From Clostridium cibarium (GTDB taxonomy: Bacteria > Bacillota > Clostridia > Clostridiales > Clostridiaceae): a DNA stretch of 58,917 bases. Each line of letters starts with the position of its first letter. Position 1 is the stretch's first letter. The stretch covers positions 1 to 58,917 of the forward strand of contig NZ_JACSRA010000029.1 of NCBI RefSeq assembly GCF_014836335.1, read 5' to 3'. Below the pieces are notes generated by a model that was not told the DNA's origin, searched no databases, and saw only the letters and a list, made by a program, of their open reading frames with translations. Positions 9,448 through 19,216 of this stretch are shown here, one piece after another. The position numbers and the translations under genes were made by a program.

Positions 9448-10125
9448 TTATTTCTCCGTTTCTTGTAGTAAGTATCCAACACCACGAATTGTTTTTATAT
9501 ATTTATCATAACCGTATTTCATTAATTTTTTTCTTATATTATGAATATATACTTCCACAATTTCTAAAGTAGTATCTGATTCCAATCCCCAAATTCTATC
9601 ATAAATCTGTTCTTTCAATAGAATTGTGCCTTCGTTTAAAATCAAGTACTCTAATAAATTGAATTGTTTAACTTGCATTTTAATTTCTTCATCCTTAATA
9701 AAAACTTGCTTTGTTCTATGTATTAAACTTAATTCCATAAATGATACTGAATTCTCTTCATGAATTTGTCCATATCTTCTTAATATTGCTTTCACCCTTA
9801 AAACAAGTTCCTCAATATGAAAAGGTTTTGTAAGATAATCATCAGCACCTAATGAAAGTCCTTTTATTCTATCATCAGCTGCTCCTTTAGCTGACAATAA
9901 TAATACTGGTGTATTTATCCCTACCGCCTTCAAATTTTTTAATATACTAAACCCATCCATATCAGGTAACATTATATCTAATATTATTAAATCATAAATG
10001 TCTTGCTTTGCTAAAAATAAACCTTCTTCTCCATTCATGGAAACATCAACTTGAAATTCTTCCTCCAATACACATTTTATAGATTCTAATATAAATTCAT
10101 CATCTTCCACTACTAATAACTTCAT
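9448..10125 (-). CDS. Response regulator, OmpR/PhoB family
   Basis: A 225-residue regulator. The receiver domain has D8/D9, phospho-acceptor D50 in LIILDIMLPDMDG, the LLLSAK switch and the lysine in DDYLTKPF. The C-terminal winged helix (about 125-222) has typical PhoB-type features (LLEYLILNEG, IWGLESD, VEVYIHNIRKKL, IKTIRGVGYLL). It is co-transcribed with the following kinase (stop and start overlap region TAAGATG). The start follows AAGGGGGA. By position it probably regulates the adjacent ABC export genes. Confidence 0.94.
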   Translation of the reverse strand: MKLLVVEDDEFILESIKCVLEEEFQVDVSMNGEEGLFLAKQDIYDLIILDIMLPDMDGFSILKNLKAVGINTPVLLLSAKGAADDRIKGLSLGADDYLTKPFHIEELVLRVKAILRRYGQIHEENSVSFMELSLIHRTKQVFIKDEEIKMQVKQFNLLEYLILNEGTILLKEQIYDRIWGLESDTTLEIVEVYIHNIRKKLMKYGYDKYIKTIRGVGYLLQETEK

Positions 10126-10219
10126 AAACTCCCCCTTAATAGCACACTCTCATAAATTAAATATATATCTTATTATCCTAATAATCTATATTTTTATATG
10201 CCTTATAAAATAAATATTA

Positions 10220-10257
10220 AAACAGCCTAACAAAAAAGTAATATTATTAGGCTGTTT
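10220..10257 (-). terminator. Terminator after the first MacB-like permease
   Basis: An 11-bp perfect stem AAACAGCCTAA/TTAGGCTGTTT lies between the permease stop and the regulator gene. The tail on the minus strand is T/A-rich but not a pure T-run. It separates the export operon from the two-component pair. Confidence 0.7.
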
Positions 10258-10265
10258 CAAATTAA

Positions 10266-11438
10266 TTATTCAAATCTCAATGCTTCAATAGAATTTAGCT
10301 TTGATGCTTTATTAGCAGGATACATTCCAAATATTATTCCCACACCAACAGAGAATAGGAAAGATCCTATAACAACATTATTAGAAATAATAACATTTAA
10401 CTTAAATAAACTCTGGATTCCATAAGAACCTGTAAATCCAATAAGTACTCCTATTATTCCACCAAGTCCACTTATACATACAGATTCGATTAGAAACTGC
10501 ATTAGTATGGTTGATCTCTTAGCTCCAATAGCCTTTCTGATACCAATCTCCCTTGTTCTTTCTATAACAGATACAAGCATAATATTCATTATCCCTATTC
10601 CGCCTACTATAAGTGAGATTCCTGCAATCCCTGCAAGCATTGTTGTTAAACTTGATGTTGTAGTATTTACAGTGTTAAGAAGTGAAGTTTGATCAAATAC
10701 TCTATAGCTTTGAGTATTATTATTATATTTTTTATTTAAAAACAACTGCAAATAGCTCATAGCTTCACTTACTTTATCTTTATCCTCTGCTTCTACATAT
10801 AAACTCTTAATATTTGTATTCATCAGCAATCTTTGAGCTGTAGATAACGGAACTATTATTCTATCATCACTTGAACCTGTTGTTGAAGTACCAATAGATT
10901 TAATTACTCCAACAATATTAAATTCTATACCATTAACATACATAGTTTTTCCTACAACATTAGTAGTTCCAAATATATTATTAGCTGTTTCAGTTCCAAT
11001 AACAAGAGACTTATATCTATTTTCCTGATCTCTATCATTAATAAATCTACCATCACTTACTTCTACCTTTTTTACTTCTGAATAATTAGGCGTAGATGCT
11101 TCTATAGTAGTTGTAGATGTTTGATCTCCCTCCTTTATATTTATGTTACTTTGAGTAAATACTGGTGAAATCTCTTTTATACCAGGTTTGGAACTTAATT
11201 CAGCAATTTCATCTTGTGTAAGAGATGCTGTGCCATTTCCGGTAATTGTAACAGTTATAAGATTTGTACCTAAACTTTCTATACTATCAGTAATCTGTTT
11301 CTTTGTACCTTCCCCAATGGCTAGCATTATTATTACAGATGATATTCCTATAATTATACCCAGCATAGTTAGAAAGGATCGAACTTTATTGCTCCATACT
11401 GAAGCTATTGAAATTTTTAATAGTTTTGAAAATTTCAT
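10266..11438 (-). CDS. MacB-like ABC transporter permease (FtsX family), copy 1
   Basis: A 390-residue inner-membrane subunit of a MacAB-type exporter. One N-terminal TM (about 15-40, KVRSFLTMLGIIIGISSVI), a MacB periplasmic core-like extracytoplasmic domain (about 45-255), and three C-terminal TMs with the conserved GGIGIMNIMLVSVIERTREI loop and the family C-terminus MYPANKASKLNSIEALRFE. The gene starts four bases after the ATPase stop and is surely co-expressed with it. It is very similar along its whole length to the second permease at 15246-16418, indicating duplication. Confidence 0.93.
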   Translation of the reverse strand: MKFSKLLKISIASVWSNKVRSFLTMLGIIIGISSVIIMLAIGEGTKKQITDSIESLGTNLITVTITGNGTASLTQDEIAELSSKPGIKEISPVFTQSNINIKEGDQTSTTTIEASTPNYSEVKKVEVSDGRFINDRDQENRYKSLVIGTETANNIFGTTNVVGKTMYVNGIEFNIVGVIKSIGTSTTGSSDDRIIVPLSTAQRLLMNTNIKSLYVEAEDKDKVSEAMSYLQLFLNKKYNNNTQSYRVFDQTSLLNTVNTTTSSLTTMLAGIAGISLIVGGIGIMNIMLVSVIERTREIGIRKAIGAKRSTILMQFLIESVCISGLGGIIGVLIGFTGSYGIQSLFKLNVIISNNVVIGSFLFSVGVGIIFGMYPANKASKLNSIEALRFE

Positions 11439-11442
11439 AATT

Positions 11443-12216
11443 CTATCCCTCCTTCCTAAGATTAACTTTTATAGCCTTGTTAAATATGGAGTTGTTTTTT
11501 TCATCACTAGTTTGCTCTTCTACTAATTCATCTAATGTAATTTCTCCATCCTTTACTGTTATCATCCTCTTTGCATTAGATGCAATTTCTTTATCATGAG
11601 TTATCATTACTATTGTATTTCCTTCTCTATTTAAATCTGTAAGCATTTGAAGTACTTCTTTTCCTGTTTTACTATCCAATGCACCAGTAGGTTCATCTGC
11701 TAAAATCATTTGTGGTTCTGCAACCAAAGCCCTAGCTATGGCAACTCTCTGCTTTTGCCCACCTGAAAGTTCAGTTGGCTTATGCTTTAAATGTGTTTCA
11801 AGTCCAACTTTTTTGAGAGCCTCAATTGATTTTTTTCTTGCTATGCTACTTGAAACACCTAAATAGAAAAGTGGCAACTCTACGTTTTCTAATACGCTAA
11901 GTTTAGGCAAAAGATTATAATTTTGAAAAATAAACCCGATTTTCTCATTCCTTATTTTAGCTAATTTAGAATCACTACATTTTGTATTTAATCCATCTAA
12001 AATATACTCTCCACTAGTGGGAACATCTAAACATCCTATTATATTCATTAGAGTAGATTTCCCGGCTCCTGAAGGTCCTACAATAGCTACATACTCTCCT
12101 TTATTAATAGTTAAATTTATATCTTTTAGTGCCACGAATTCATTATTACCCATTTTATAAATTTTATTTACATTTCGAATACTAATTACTTCTGTTTTGA
12201 TTGAATTATTTGCCAT
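11443..12216 (-). CDS. MacB/LolD-type ABC transporter ATP-binding protein
   Basis: Cytoplasmic nucleotide-binding subunit: Walker A GPSGAGKST, Q-loop FQNYNLLP, signature LSGGQKQR, Walker B MILADEPTGALD and switch histidine MITHD. The start is ATG 12216, nine bases after GGAGG; the in-frame upstream ATG at 12243 lies before that ribosome site and is rejected. It is the only ATPase in the 10-19 kb export locus although there are two permeases, so it probably energises both (inference). It is preceded by an adaptor gene 35 bases away and followed by a permease. Confidence 0.95.
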   Translation of the reverse strand: MANNSIKTEVISIRNVNKIYKMGNNEFVALKDINLTINKGEYVAIVGPSGAGKSTLMNIIGCLDVPTSGEYILDGLNTKCSDSKLAKIRNEKIGFIFQNYNLLPKLSVLENVELPLFYLGVSSSIARKKSIEALKKVGLETHLKHKPTELSGGQKQRVAIARALVAEPQMILADEPTGALDSKTGKEVLQMLTDLNREGNTIVMITHDKEIASNAKRMITVKDGEITLDELVEEQTSDEKNNSIFNKAIKVNLRKEG

Positions 12217-12251
12217 ACTATTCTTCCTCCAATATAACTTCAAATATTGGT

Positions 12252-13388
12252 CTATTTTCCTTGGCTTCCACCTTGTTGTTTATTTCCATTTCCAGAACCT
12301 CCAAATCCTCTATTTGATCCCCCACCCATCATGCTGTTTAAACCATTTTTATTATTTGAACTTGTAGAAGAGCTACTTGGCAAATTTATTAAAATTTCTT
12401 CACCTTCTTGTACTCCCTCTGTTATTTCAGCATAATTATCATTTTCAAGTCCAGTAGTAACAGGAACTAACTTTCCACTTCTTGAAGAGAAATTGAAATT
12501 TTGCCCACCTTGACGATTGCCTGAATTTTGACTTCCTTTACTTTGGCTATTTCCCTTTCCAGCTTGTCCCCCATTTTGAAATTCTTGATTATTATTACTA
12601 TTCGATTTTTGGTCTGAATTATCTCCACTACTGTTAGAAGCCATAACAAATTTCTTTCCATCTTGTTCAACTATAGCTTCTTTAGGAACTACTAAAGTAT
12701 CGTCTTTGTTTGCTACTAAAATATTTACATTTGCATTCATGCCTATTTTTATATCTGTTGGATTGCTAATTGAAATTATTACATCATAGTTGGTTGCATT
12801 ATTAGTTGTAGTGCCAACTTCTGCTACTGTATCTACCGTACCTTGATATGTTTTTCCTGATTGAATTGTATCTCCATTATTTCCACTCACAGCAGTTATC
12901 ACCCCATTTATTGGTGATGAAACTGTAGCCTTATTTAACTGGTCATTAGCATTATTTAATTGAGTTTGAGCATTTATTACAGCTATATTATCTAATGCTA
13001 CTTCATTGTCAGTTTTTGCTGCTGCTAAAGTTAGTTTTTGTTTTTGTAAATTATTTTGAGCTGTAGTTATATTTTGTCTTAATATGTCACTATCAATAGT
13101 AAATAAACTAGTTCCAGTTGTTACTACCTGCCCAACTTTAACATTTAAATCTTTTATAGTTCCACTATTATTAGCTGTCAAATCTTTTGATATCCCTGCA
13201 TAAACAGTACCAGTTCCCTGTATTTTTACTTGCATATTCATTTTTTGTGCCGTTACAGTTATTTGACGATTGGTTGATGCACTTACATTACTCTTATTTA
13301 AAAATTTCTTATATCCTACAAATCCTCCTATTAGGACTACACCAACAACTACCCAGACTATCAGCGGTTTAATAAATTTCTTTTTCAT
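12252..13388 (-). CDS. MacA/HlyD-type adaptor with an apparent internal deletion and Gly/Gln/Asn-rich tail
   Basis: Membrane-fusion-type protein: TM about 7-27, split lipoyl domain halves (about 68-90 and 155-175) flanking a coiled coil (about 100-150), then C-terminal beta domains. Compared with its three paralogues in this window it lacks about 45 residues: the segment beginning TIVDP and including the VDELDI motif is missing, and sequence jumps from IQSGK directly to TYQGTVDTV near residue 180. The last third is low complexity, rich in S, N, Q and G, and ends with a GGSNRGFGGSGNG-type tail. It may still fold or may be impaired. The start follows TAGGAGG. Confidence 0.85.
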   Translation of the reverse strand: MKKKFIKPLIVWVVVGVVLIGGFVGYKKFLNKSNVSASTNRQITVTAQKMNMQVKIQGTGTVYAGISKDLTANNSGTIKDLNVKVGQVVTTGTSLFTIDSDILRQNITTAQNNLQKQKLTLAAAKTDNEVALDNIAVINAQTQLNNANDQLNKATVSSPINGVITAVSGNNGDTIQSGKTYQGTVDTVAEVGTTTNNATNYDVIISISNPTDIKIGMNANVNILVANKDDTLVVPKEAIVEQDGKKFVMASNSSGDNSDQKSNSNNNQEFQNGGQAGKGNSQSKGSQNSGNRQGGQNFNFSSRSGKLVPVTTGLENDNYAEITEGVQEGEEILINLPSSSSTSSNNKNGLNSMMGGGSNRGFGGSGNGNKQQGGSQGK

Positions 13389-13449
13389 TATTGACCTCCT
13401 AAATTGTCACATATTATAAAAATCGCTTTTCGGTTGTAGAATTACTTTA

Positions 13450-15045
13450 CTATTTAGTTTCTAAAAGTTTTTCATCCTCTTTTACACCATCTAATATCTC
13501 TATATAATTTTCATTCTCTATTCCCGTCTTTACTTCAATAAGATTATTACTTTCATCAATAACGTATTTTTTTCTATCTTTCTCTATTACAGCATCTGCT
13601 GGTACTGCTAGTGCATTGTCTTTACTATCAACTAAAATATTTACATTTGCACTCATTCCTATTTTTATACCTGTGGAATCATTAATCGAAACAGATACAT
13701 CATACTTAGTTACTCCGTTTGTAGTAGTTCCAGTTTGTGGTATAGATTCTACTGTACCTTCATAAACCTTATCCCCTATTGCATCAAATTTGATTTCAGC
13801 CTTCTGACCTTCCTTTATCTTTGCTATATCTAGTTCATCTACTGAAACTTTAACCTTCATTGAACTTGGATCAACTATTGTAAGTACGACATCTGTTGAA
13901 GTACTGGAATTGCTGCTACTTGAGCTTGCATTGGTACTTGAGCTGATACTACCTGCTGAGTTTGAACCACTAGTTGTTCCACTTGATTTACCAGCACTTG
14001 ACTGAGTTGTACTACTACTTTCATTACTATTTGCACCACTAATACTAGTGGAAATATTACTTTGTGAACTACCGCTTGAAACGCCTACGCTATCACCATT
14101 ACTTTTATTTACTGCAGCAATCACTCCACTTATTGGTGATGTAACAGTCATTTTATTTACTGCATTTTTTGCACTATTTAACTGATTTTGTGCATCACTT
14201 ATATCTAAATTATCAATTTGCAATCTTGTACTGTTTTTCAGATCTAGTAATGTAGAATTTTGTTTATCTAAGTTAGCTTGTGCTTTATCAACATTTTGTC
14301 TAACAGTATCACTATTGGAAACAAAAAATGCTTGTCCTATTCTAACTGAATCTCCTACCTTTAAGTTTAAGTTTTGTATAGTACCATCATTATTAGGTGT
14401 TATTTTAACTGTTTTATCTAGATTACCTTGATCTGCTACTATAAGCACTGTACTAGCTCCAGCAAAACCTATTGCACCGCCTTCATTTCCACCCTTCATA
14501 CTAAAACTGCCACTGGTCTTTACGCTATCACCATTTTTATTGTTTACTGCAACAATAACTCCATTTATTGATGATGTAACAATCATTTTATTTACTGCAT
14601 CTTTTGCACTATTTAATTGGTTTTGTGCTTCACTTATTGCAGTATTAATTTTTGCTATAGAATTATTATAATTATTTGTGTCATTTTGCAAATTAAGATT
14701 TTTTGTATCTAAATTTTGCTGTACATTAGTCACATTATTTACTAAATCATCACTATTGGAAACAAATAATTTTTGTCCAACATCAACCTTATCTCCAATC
14801 TTTAAATTTAGATCTTGTATTGTTCCGCTATTGTTTGACACTATATCTTTTGATATTCCTGCATAGACACTTCCATTCCCCTAAATACCTACTTCAATAT
14901 TAATTTTTTTAGCTGTAACCGCTTTATGATTACTAGTAGCTGCTTTAGTACTAGCATTAAATTTACTATATCCATAATACCCGCCAGTTAAGGTTACACA
15001 AATAACTAAACTAATTATCAATGCCTTTACTTTTCTTGATCTCAT
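13450..15045 (-). pseudogene. MacA/HlyD-type double-hairpin adaptor interrupted by an amber codon
   Basis: A good start (GGGGAGG, six bases, ATG 15045) opens a frame with TM and N-terminal adaptor sequence, but codon 55 is TAG (14883-14881) where paralogues have Gln, Lys or Arg (IQGTGTVYAG, VRGKGSVYAG). The same frame then runs open to 13450. The remaining protein has two consecutive lipoyl/coiled-coil units (NNSGTIQDLNLKIGD and NNDGTIQNLNLKVGD), a long Ser/Thr/Asn linker, a VDELDI beta domain and the usual C-terminus. A CAG-to-TAG change would explain it. It is a recent pseudogene, a sequencing error, or a read-through gene. Confidence 0.8.
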
Positions 15046-15245
15046 TGTTAACCTCCCCAACCTTTTTATTTAAATGCTAAACCTATCTTTTATTATTGTG
15101 TAATGCAATTTTATAAAATAATCCTTAACAATTCCTTAATTAACTTATTTATTTTAATATAAAATTCTTTATAAATAAAAAGAGCCTCCATAAGAAAGCC
15201 CATAAAACCCAAAAATACTGATAAAGCTCATTAAAGTTAAATTTT

Positions 15246-16418
15246 CTACTCAAATCTTAAAGCTTCAATTGGATTTAGTTTTGATGCTTTAATTGCTGGA
15301 TACATTCCAAATACTATCCCTACACATACTGAAAATATGAAAGAACCTATAACAACATTATTTGAAATAACAAGGTCTAATTTAAATAAAACTTGCATTC
15401 CATACGTTCCTATAAACCCAAAAATTACTCCTATTATTCCACCAAATCCGCTTATACATGCAGCTTCTATTAAAAATTGAATTAATATATTTGACCTTTT
15501 TGCCCCTATAGCTTTTCTTATACCTATCTCCCCTGTTCTTTCAATTATTGAAACAAGCATAATGTTCATTATACCTATTCCACCTACCAATAGGGAAATT
15601 CCTGCAATTCCAGCAAGCATAGTAGTAAAGCTTGATGTTGTAGAATTTATTGTTTCTAGCAATGATGTTTGATTAAATATTTTATAAGCTTGTGTATCCT
15701 TATTATACTTTCTATTAAAAAATAATTGTAAATACCCCATAGCTTCGCTTACCATATCTTTATTTTCTGCTTCCACATAAAAAGTTCTTATATCTGTACT
15801 CATTAGTAGCCTTTCAGCTGTAGATAATGGGATTATTATCCTATCATCACTTGACCCCATTAACGAACTTCCTGTAGATTTAATTATTCCGACAATATTA
15901 AATTCTGTACCGTTAACATACATATTTTTTCCTACAACATTTATAGTTCCAAATATATTTTTAGCCGTTTCAGTTCCTATAACAACAACCTTATATCTAT
16001 TTCTTTCATCTATATTATTGATAAATCTTCCATTACTAACCTCAACTTTCCTTATTTCTGCAAAAATCGGAATTGATGCTTGTAATGTTGTTATTCCTGT
16101 TTTATCTCCAGCCTTTATATTAACATTAGGTTGAGTAAGCACTGGTGCAATCTCCCTTATTCCTGGTTCATTTCTTAATTTATTAATTTCTTCCTCTGAA
16201 ATTGGCACTGTTTTATTTCCTATAATATTTACTGTTATAAGATTTGTACCTAACCCTTCAATCATTCCAATAACCTGATTCTTTGTTCCTTCTCCTATAG
16301 CTAGCATTATGATAACAGAAGATATTCCAATAATTATTCCCAACATAGTTAGGATTGTCCTAACCTTATTACTTAATACAGATGATAGTGAAATTGTTAA
16401 AAGCTTTGAAAATTTCAT
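15246..16418 (-). CDS. MacB-like ABC transporter permease (FtsX family), copy 2
   Basis: A 390-residue permease with the same architecture as the copy at 10266-11438: one N-terminal TM, an extracytoplasmic MacB-core-like domain and three C-terminal TMs, with GGIGIMNIMLVSIIERTGEI and C-terminus MYPAIKASKLNPIEALRFE. Its start is five bases after the upstream adaptor stop, and its ribosome site GGTGGAGG overlaps that gene's last codons. No ATPase gene accompanies it; the one at 11443-12216 is the likely partner. A 200-base gap and a weak GAGC/GCTC hairpin with a T-tract follow it before the next adaptor gene. Confidence 0.92.
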   Translation of the reverse strand: MKFSKLLTISLSSVLSNKVRTILTMLGIIIGISSVIIMLAIGEGTKNQVIGMIEGLGTNLITVNIIGNKTVPISEEEINKLRNEPGIREIAPVLTQPNVNIKAGDKTGITTLQASIPIFAEIRKVEVSNGRFINNIDERNRYKVVVIGTETAKNIFGTINVVGKNMYVNGTEFNIVGIIKSTGSSLMGSSDDRIIIPLSTAERLLMSTDIRTFYVEAENKDMVSEAMGYLQLFFNRKYNKDTQAYKIFNQTSLLETINSTTSSFTTMLAGIAGISLLVGGIGIMNIMLVSIIERTGEIGIRKAIGAKRSNILIQFLIEAACISGFGGIIGVIFGFIGTYGMQVLFKLDLVISNNVVIGSFIFSVCVGIVFGMYPAIKASKLNPIEALRFE

Positions 16419-16423
16419 CTCGT

Positions 16424-17506
16424 TTAATTTCCTCCACCAAATCTTTTTAACTTATTTAATACATCGTCGCTATTTATACCTGCTCCTGCATCAGGTAAGC
16501 ATATTAAGATTTCTTCTCCTTCTTGAATTCCATCAAGAATTTCAACATACTCTTCACTTTCCATCCCTGTATTTACTAGCATTAATTCACCATCTTGATT
16601 TTCATTTGATTTTGAAACCATCACATACCTTTTTCCATCTTTTTCAATTAAGGCTTCTTTAGAAATAACTAATGGACTATCTTTACTATCTACTAAAATA
16701 TTAACATTTGCATTCATGCCTATTTTTACACCTTCCGAATTTTTTATTGACACTATAACTTCATAATTAGCTACATTATTTACATTGGCTGCAGCTTGAT
16801 TTGAAGTAGTTACAACTTGTGATATTGTATCAACTACTCCCTCATAACTTTTATCCTCTATTGAATTAAATTTTATTTCAACTGGTTGTCCTACTTTTAC
16901 TTTTAAAATATTCAACTCATCAATAGAGACCTTTATCTTTACTGAAGTAGGATCTACAATTGTAACTATTGGCTTTCCACCTTGAACAATATCATCATTA
17001 TTATTTTTTTTTGCAATTACTATACCGTTAATTGGTGACTTCACTGTCATATTATTTAAGAGGTAATTAGCATTATCTAGTTGATTTTGTGCATCTGTAA
17101 CCCCCAAACTATTAACAGCAACTTCAGTGTCATTTTTTGAGCTACCTAAAATTATTTTTTGCCTTTTTAAATTATTTTCAGCTCTTGCTGCATTTTGTCT
17201 TAATTCATTATTATCAACAGTGAATAAATTATTACCTTCAATCACTGTATCTCCAACCTTAATATTTAAATCTTTAATTTTTCCATTATTATTAGCTACT
17301 ATGTCTTTTGAAACCCCTGCATAAACACTTCCTTTTCCTCTAACCTTTACTTCCATTTTCATTTTCTTTGCTTCTGTAATCTTGTATTTATTAGTAGGAA
17401 TATTATCTTTATTACTGCCCAAATGTTTATATATCACAACTACAGTTATTACACTAATTATAACAATTATACAAATTGCTAATTGTTTGATGAATTTTTC
17501 TTTCAT
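16424..17506 (-). CDS. MacA/HlyD-type adaptor of the export locus
   Basis: A 360-residue adaptor with the standard single-hairpin layout: TM about 9-27, lipoyl half (NNNGKIKDLNIKVGD), short coiled coil (about 110-150), second lipoyl half (VKSPINGIVIAKKNNND), a beta domain with TIVDPTSVKIKVSIDELNIL, a membrane-proximal region with IGMNANVNILVDSKD and the C-terminus ILDGIQEGEEI. It is complete, unlike its paralogue at 12252. It is translationally linked with the permease that follows. In a Gram-positive cell such adaptors act without an outer-membrane channel, probably collecting substrate outside the membrane. Confidence 0.92.
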   Translation of the reverse strand: MKEKFIKQLAICIIVIISVITVVVIYKHLGSNKDNIPTNKYKITEAKKMKMEVKVRGKGSVYAGVSKDIVANNNGKIKDLNIKVGDTVIEGNNLFTVDNNELRQNAARAENNLKRQKIILGSSKNDTEVAVNSLGVTDAQNQLDNANYLLNNMTVKSPINGIVIAKKNNNDDIVQGGKPIVTIVDPTSVKIKVSIDELNILKVKVGQPVEIKFNSIEDKSYEGVVDTISQVVTTSNQAAANVNNVANYEVIVSIKNSEGVKIGMNANVNILVDSKDSPLVISKEALIEKDGKRYVMVSKSNENQDGELMLVNTGMESEEYVEILDGIQEGEEILICLPDAGAGINSDDVLNKLKRFGGGN

Positions 17507-17559
17507 TCTTATCCTCCAAATTTATAAAGTAAATATTATAATATTTATCCTGCTCCAAA

Positions 17560-19176
17560 TTAATCTGCTAAAATTTCTTCCCCTTCGCTGATTCCATCTA
17601 ATATCTCTACATAATTTTCATTCTCTATTCCTGTTTTTACTTCAATTAAATTACCACTTTTACTTTTAACATATTTTTTATTATCTTTTTCTAGAATTGC
17701 TTCTATTGGTACGGCTAATCCATCCTTTTTACTGTCTAAAATAATACTAATATTTGCACTCATTCCCACTTTTGCATATTCTATATTATCGATAGATATA
17801 ATAACATTATATTTAGTTACATCATTTATAGGAGTTCCTACTTCAGGAACATAATCTACATTGCCTTCATAAAGTTTATCTCCTGCTGCATCAAATCTAA
17901 TTTGCACTTTTTGCCCTACCTTTATCTTTGTTATATCTAATTCATCCACTGTTACTTTAACCTTTAATGAAGTCGGATCAATTATAGTAAGTATAGTATT
18001 AGTAGGTTGCGGAATACCTAAACTACTTGTCCCAACACCATTTATCCCACTAACTAAATCTCCGTTTTTATTGTTAACTATAGTTACCACTCCATTAATA
18101 GGCGATATAACACTTATATTATTTACAGCTTCTTTAATAATATTAAGCTGAATCTCAGCATCATTTATATTTAATTTATCTAATTCTAACTTACTACTAT
18201 TTTTAAGCTCTTCTAACATAGACTTTTGGCTTTTTAGATTGCATTTAATTTTTTCAATATTTTCATTTAATAAATCGCTAGTATAACAAAATAAAGCTTG
18301 ACCTTCCTTAACAGTATCTCCTACTTTTAAATTCAAACTATTTATAATCCCATCATAATTAGGGGTTATTTCAATTTTCTTATTTAAATCATTTTTATCT
18401 GCAATTATCAATACTACAGTTGCCAATCCAATCCTTTTCAAATAATCTCCTGAAATTGACCCTAAACTTCCTTTTATTGCATCACCATTTTTATGTTTTA
18501 TATCTAAAACCACTCCATTTATTGGAGATTTAATTACTAAATTATCATATATGTTATTTAATTTTGAACTTATGTTATTAAAAGCTGTATCAAAGCTCTC
18601 TAACAACTCATTATAATATTTTATGTAATTTTCTAAATTTCCTTTATCTTTATCTAAATTTTCTATGGCCTCTTTTAATAAATCGCCATTAAATGCTTCT
18701 GATATTGGCCCAATTCCATTTAACTCATTATCTAAACTTCTTAATAAACTATTTGCATCATTTATTGACTTTTTGACATTATCTAATGAATCATTATAAT
18801 TTTTAGTATCAATTTCTAATGTTAGTTTTTGTCTACTTAAATTAGTTTCAGCATCCTTTAAACTTTTTAATAACTCTTCACTTTCAGAATCAAAAAGCTT
18901 TGTTCCAGCCTCAATAGTATCTCCTGCTTTGATGCTCAAATTATTTATTTTACCATTATTGTTTGGAGATATATCTCTTGAAATAGAAGCGTAAACACTT
19001 CCAGTTCCGTGAATACTCGCATTCATTCTAGCTTTTTTGGCTAGAACTTTTTTAGTATTAATAGTAATTATGTTTGATTTATTATTTAAAAATTTATTAT
19101 ACCCATAACATGTAGTACTAAGTACTATGCAAATCATTAAACAATAAATTGTAATTTTTTTGTTTCTTTTATTCAT
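17560..19176 (-). CDS. Large MacA/HlyD-type adaptor with duplicated lipoyl/coiled-coil region
   Basis: A 538-residue adaptor, about 180 residues longer than the usual form in this locus. TM about 9-28. The lipoyl-hairpin unit is present twice: NNNGKINNLSIKAGD (about 72-86) with a long coiled coil to about 215 closed by VIKSPINGVVLDI, then NYDGIINSLNLKVGD (about 275) with a second coiled coil closed by VISPINGVVTIV (about 355). A single beta domain (TIIDPTSLKVKVTVDELDI) and the usual C-terminus follow. It is the first gene of the nine-gene minus-strand array. Doubling of the hairpin is shared with the interrupted gene at 13450. Confidence 0.9.
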   Translation of the reverse strand: MNKRNKKITIYCLMICIVLSTTCYGYNKFLNNKSNIITINTKKVLAKKARMNASIHGTGSVYASISRDISPNNNGKINNLSIKAGDTIEAGTKLFDSESEELLKSLKDAETNLSRQKLTLEIDTKNYNDSLDNVKKSINDANSLLRSLDNELNGIGPISEAFNGDLLKEAIENLDKDKGNLENYIKYYNELLESFDTAFNNISSKLNNIYDNLVIKSPINGVVLDIKHKNGDAIKGSLGSISGDYLKRIGLATVVLIIADKNDLNKKIEITPNYDGIINSLNLKVGDTVKEGQALFCYTSDLLNENIEKIKCNLKSQKSMLEELKNSSKLELDKLNINDAEIQLNIIKEAVNNISVISPINGVVTIVNNKNGDLVSGINGVGTSSLGIPQPTNTILTIIDPTSLKVKVTVDELDITKIKVGQKVQIRFDAAGDKLYEGNVDYVPEVGTPINDVTKYNVIISIDNIEYAKVGMSANISIILDSKKDGLAVPIEAILEKDNKKYVKSKSGNLIEVKTGIENENYVEILDGISEGEEILAD

Positions 19177-19216
19177 ACTTGATCTCCCTATAATTCGCCA
19201 AAATCCATATAATATA

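Noticed and set aside
14839..14841. GTG as start of a shorter adaptor protein (463 residues)
   Set aside because: It has no ribosome site and would remove the membrane anchor and first lipoyl strand; the frame begins at ATG 15045 with GGGGAGG and is cut by TAG.
15170..15245. Hairpin GAGC...GCTC after permease copy 2
   Set aside because: Only four to five pairs and a very long loop; the T-tract is suggestive but not enough to call a terminator.
13450..19176. Antibiotic or lantibiotic biosynthesis cluster around the exporter
   Set aside because: No precursor peptide, modification enzyme or immunity gene was found among or beside these genes.
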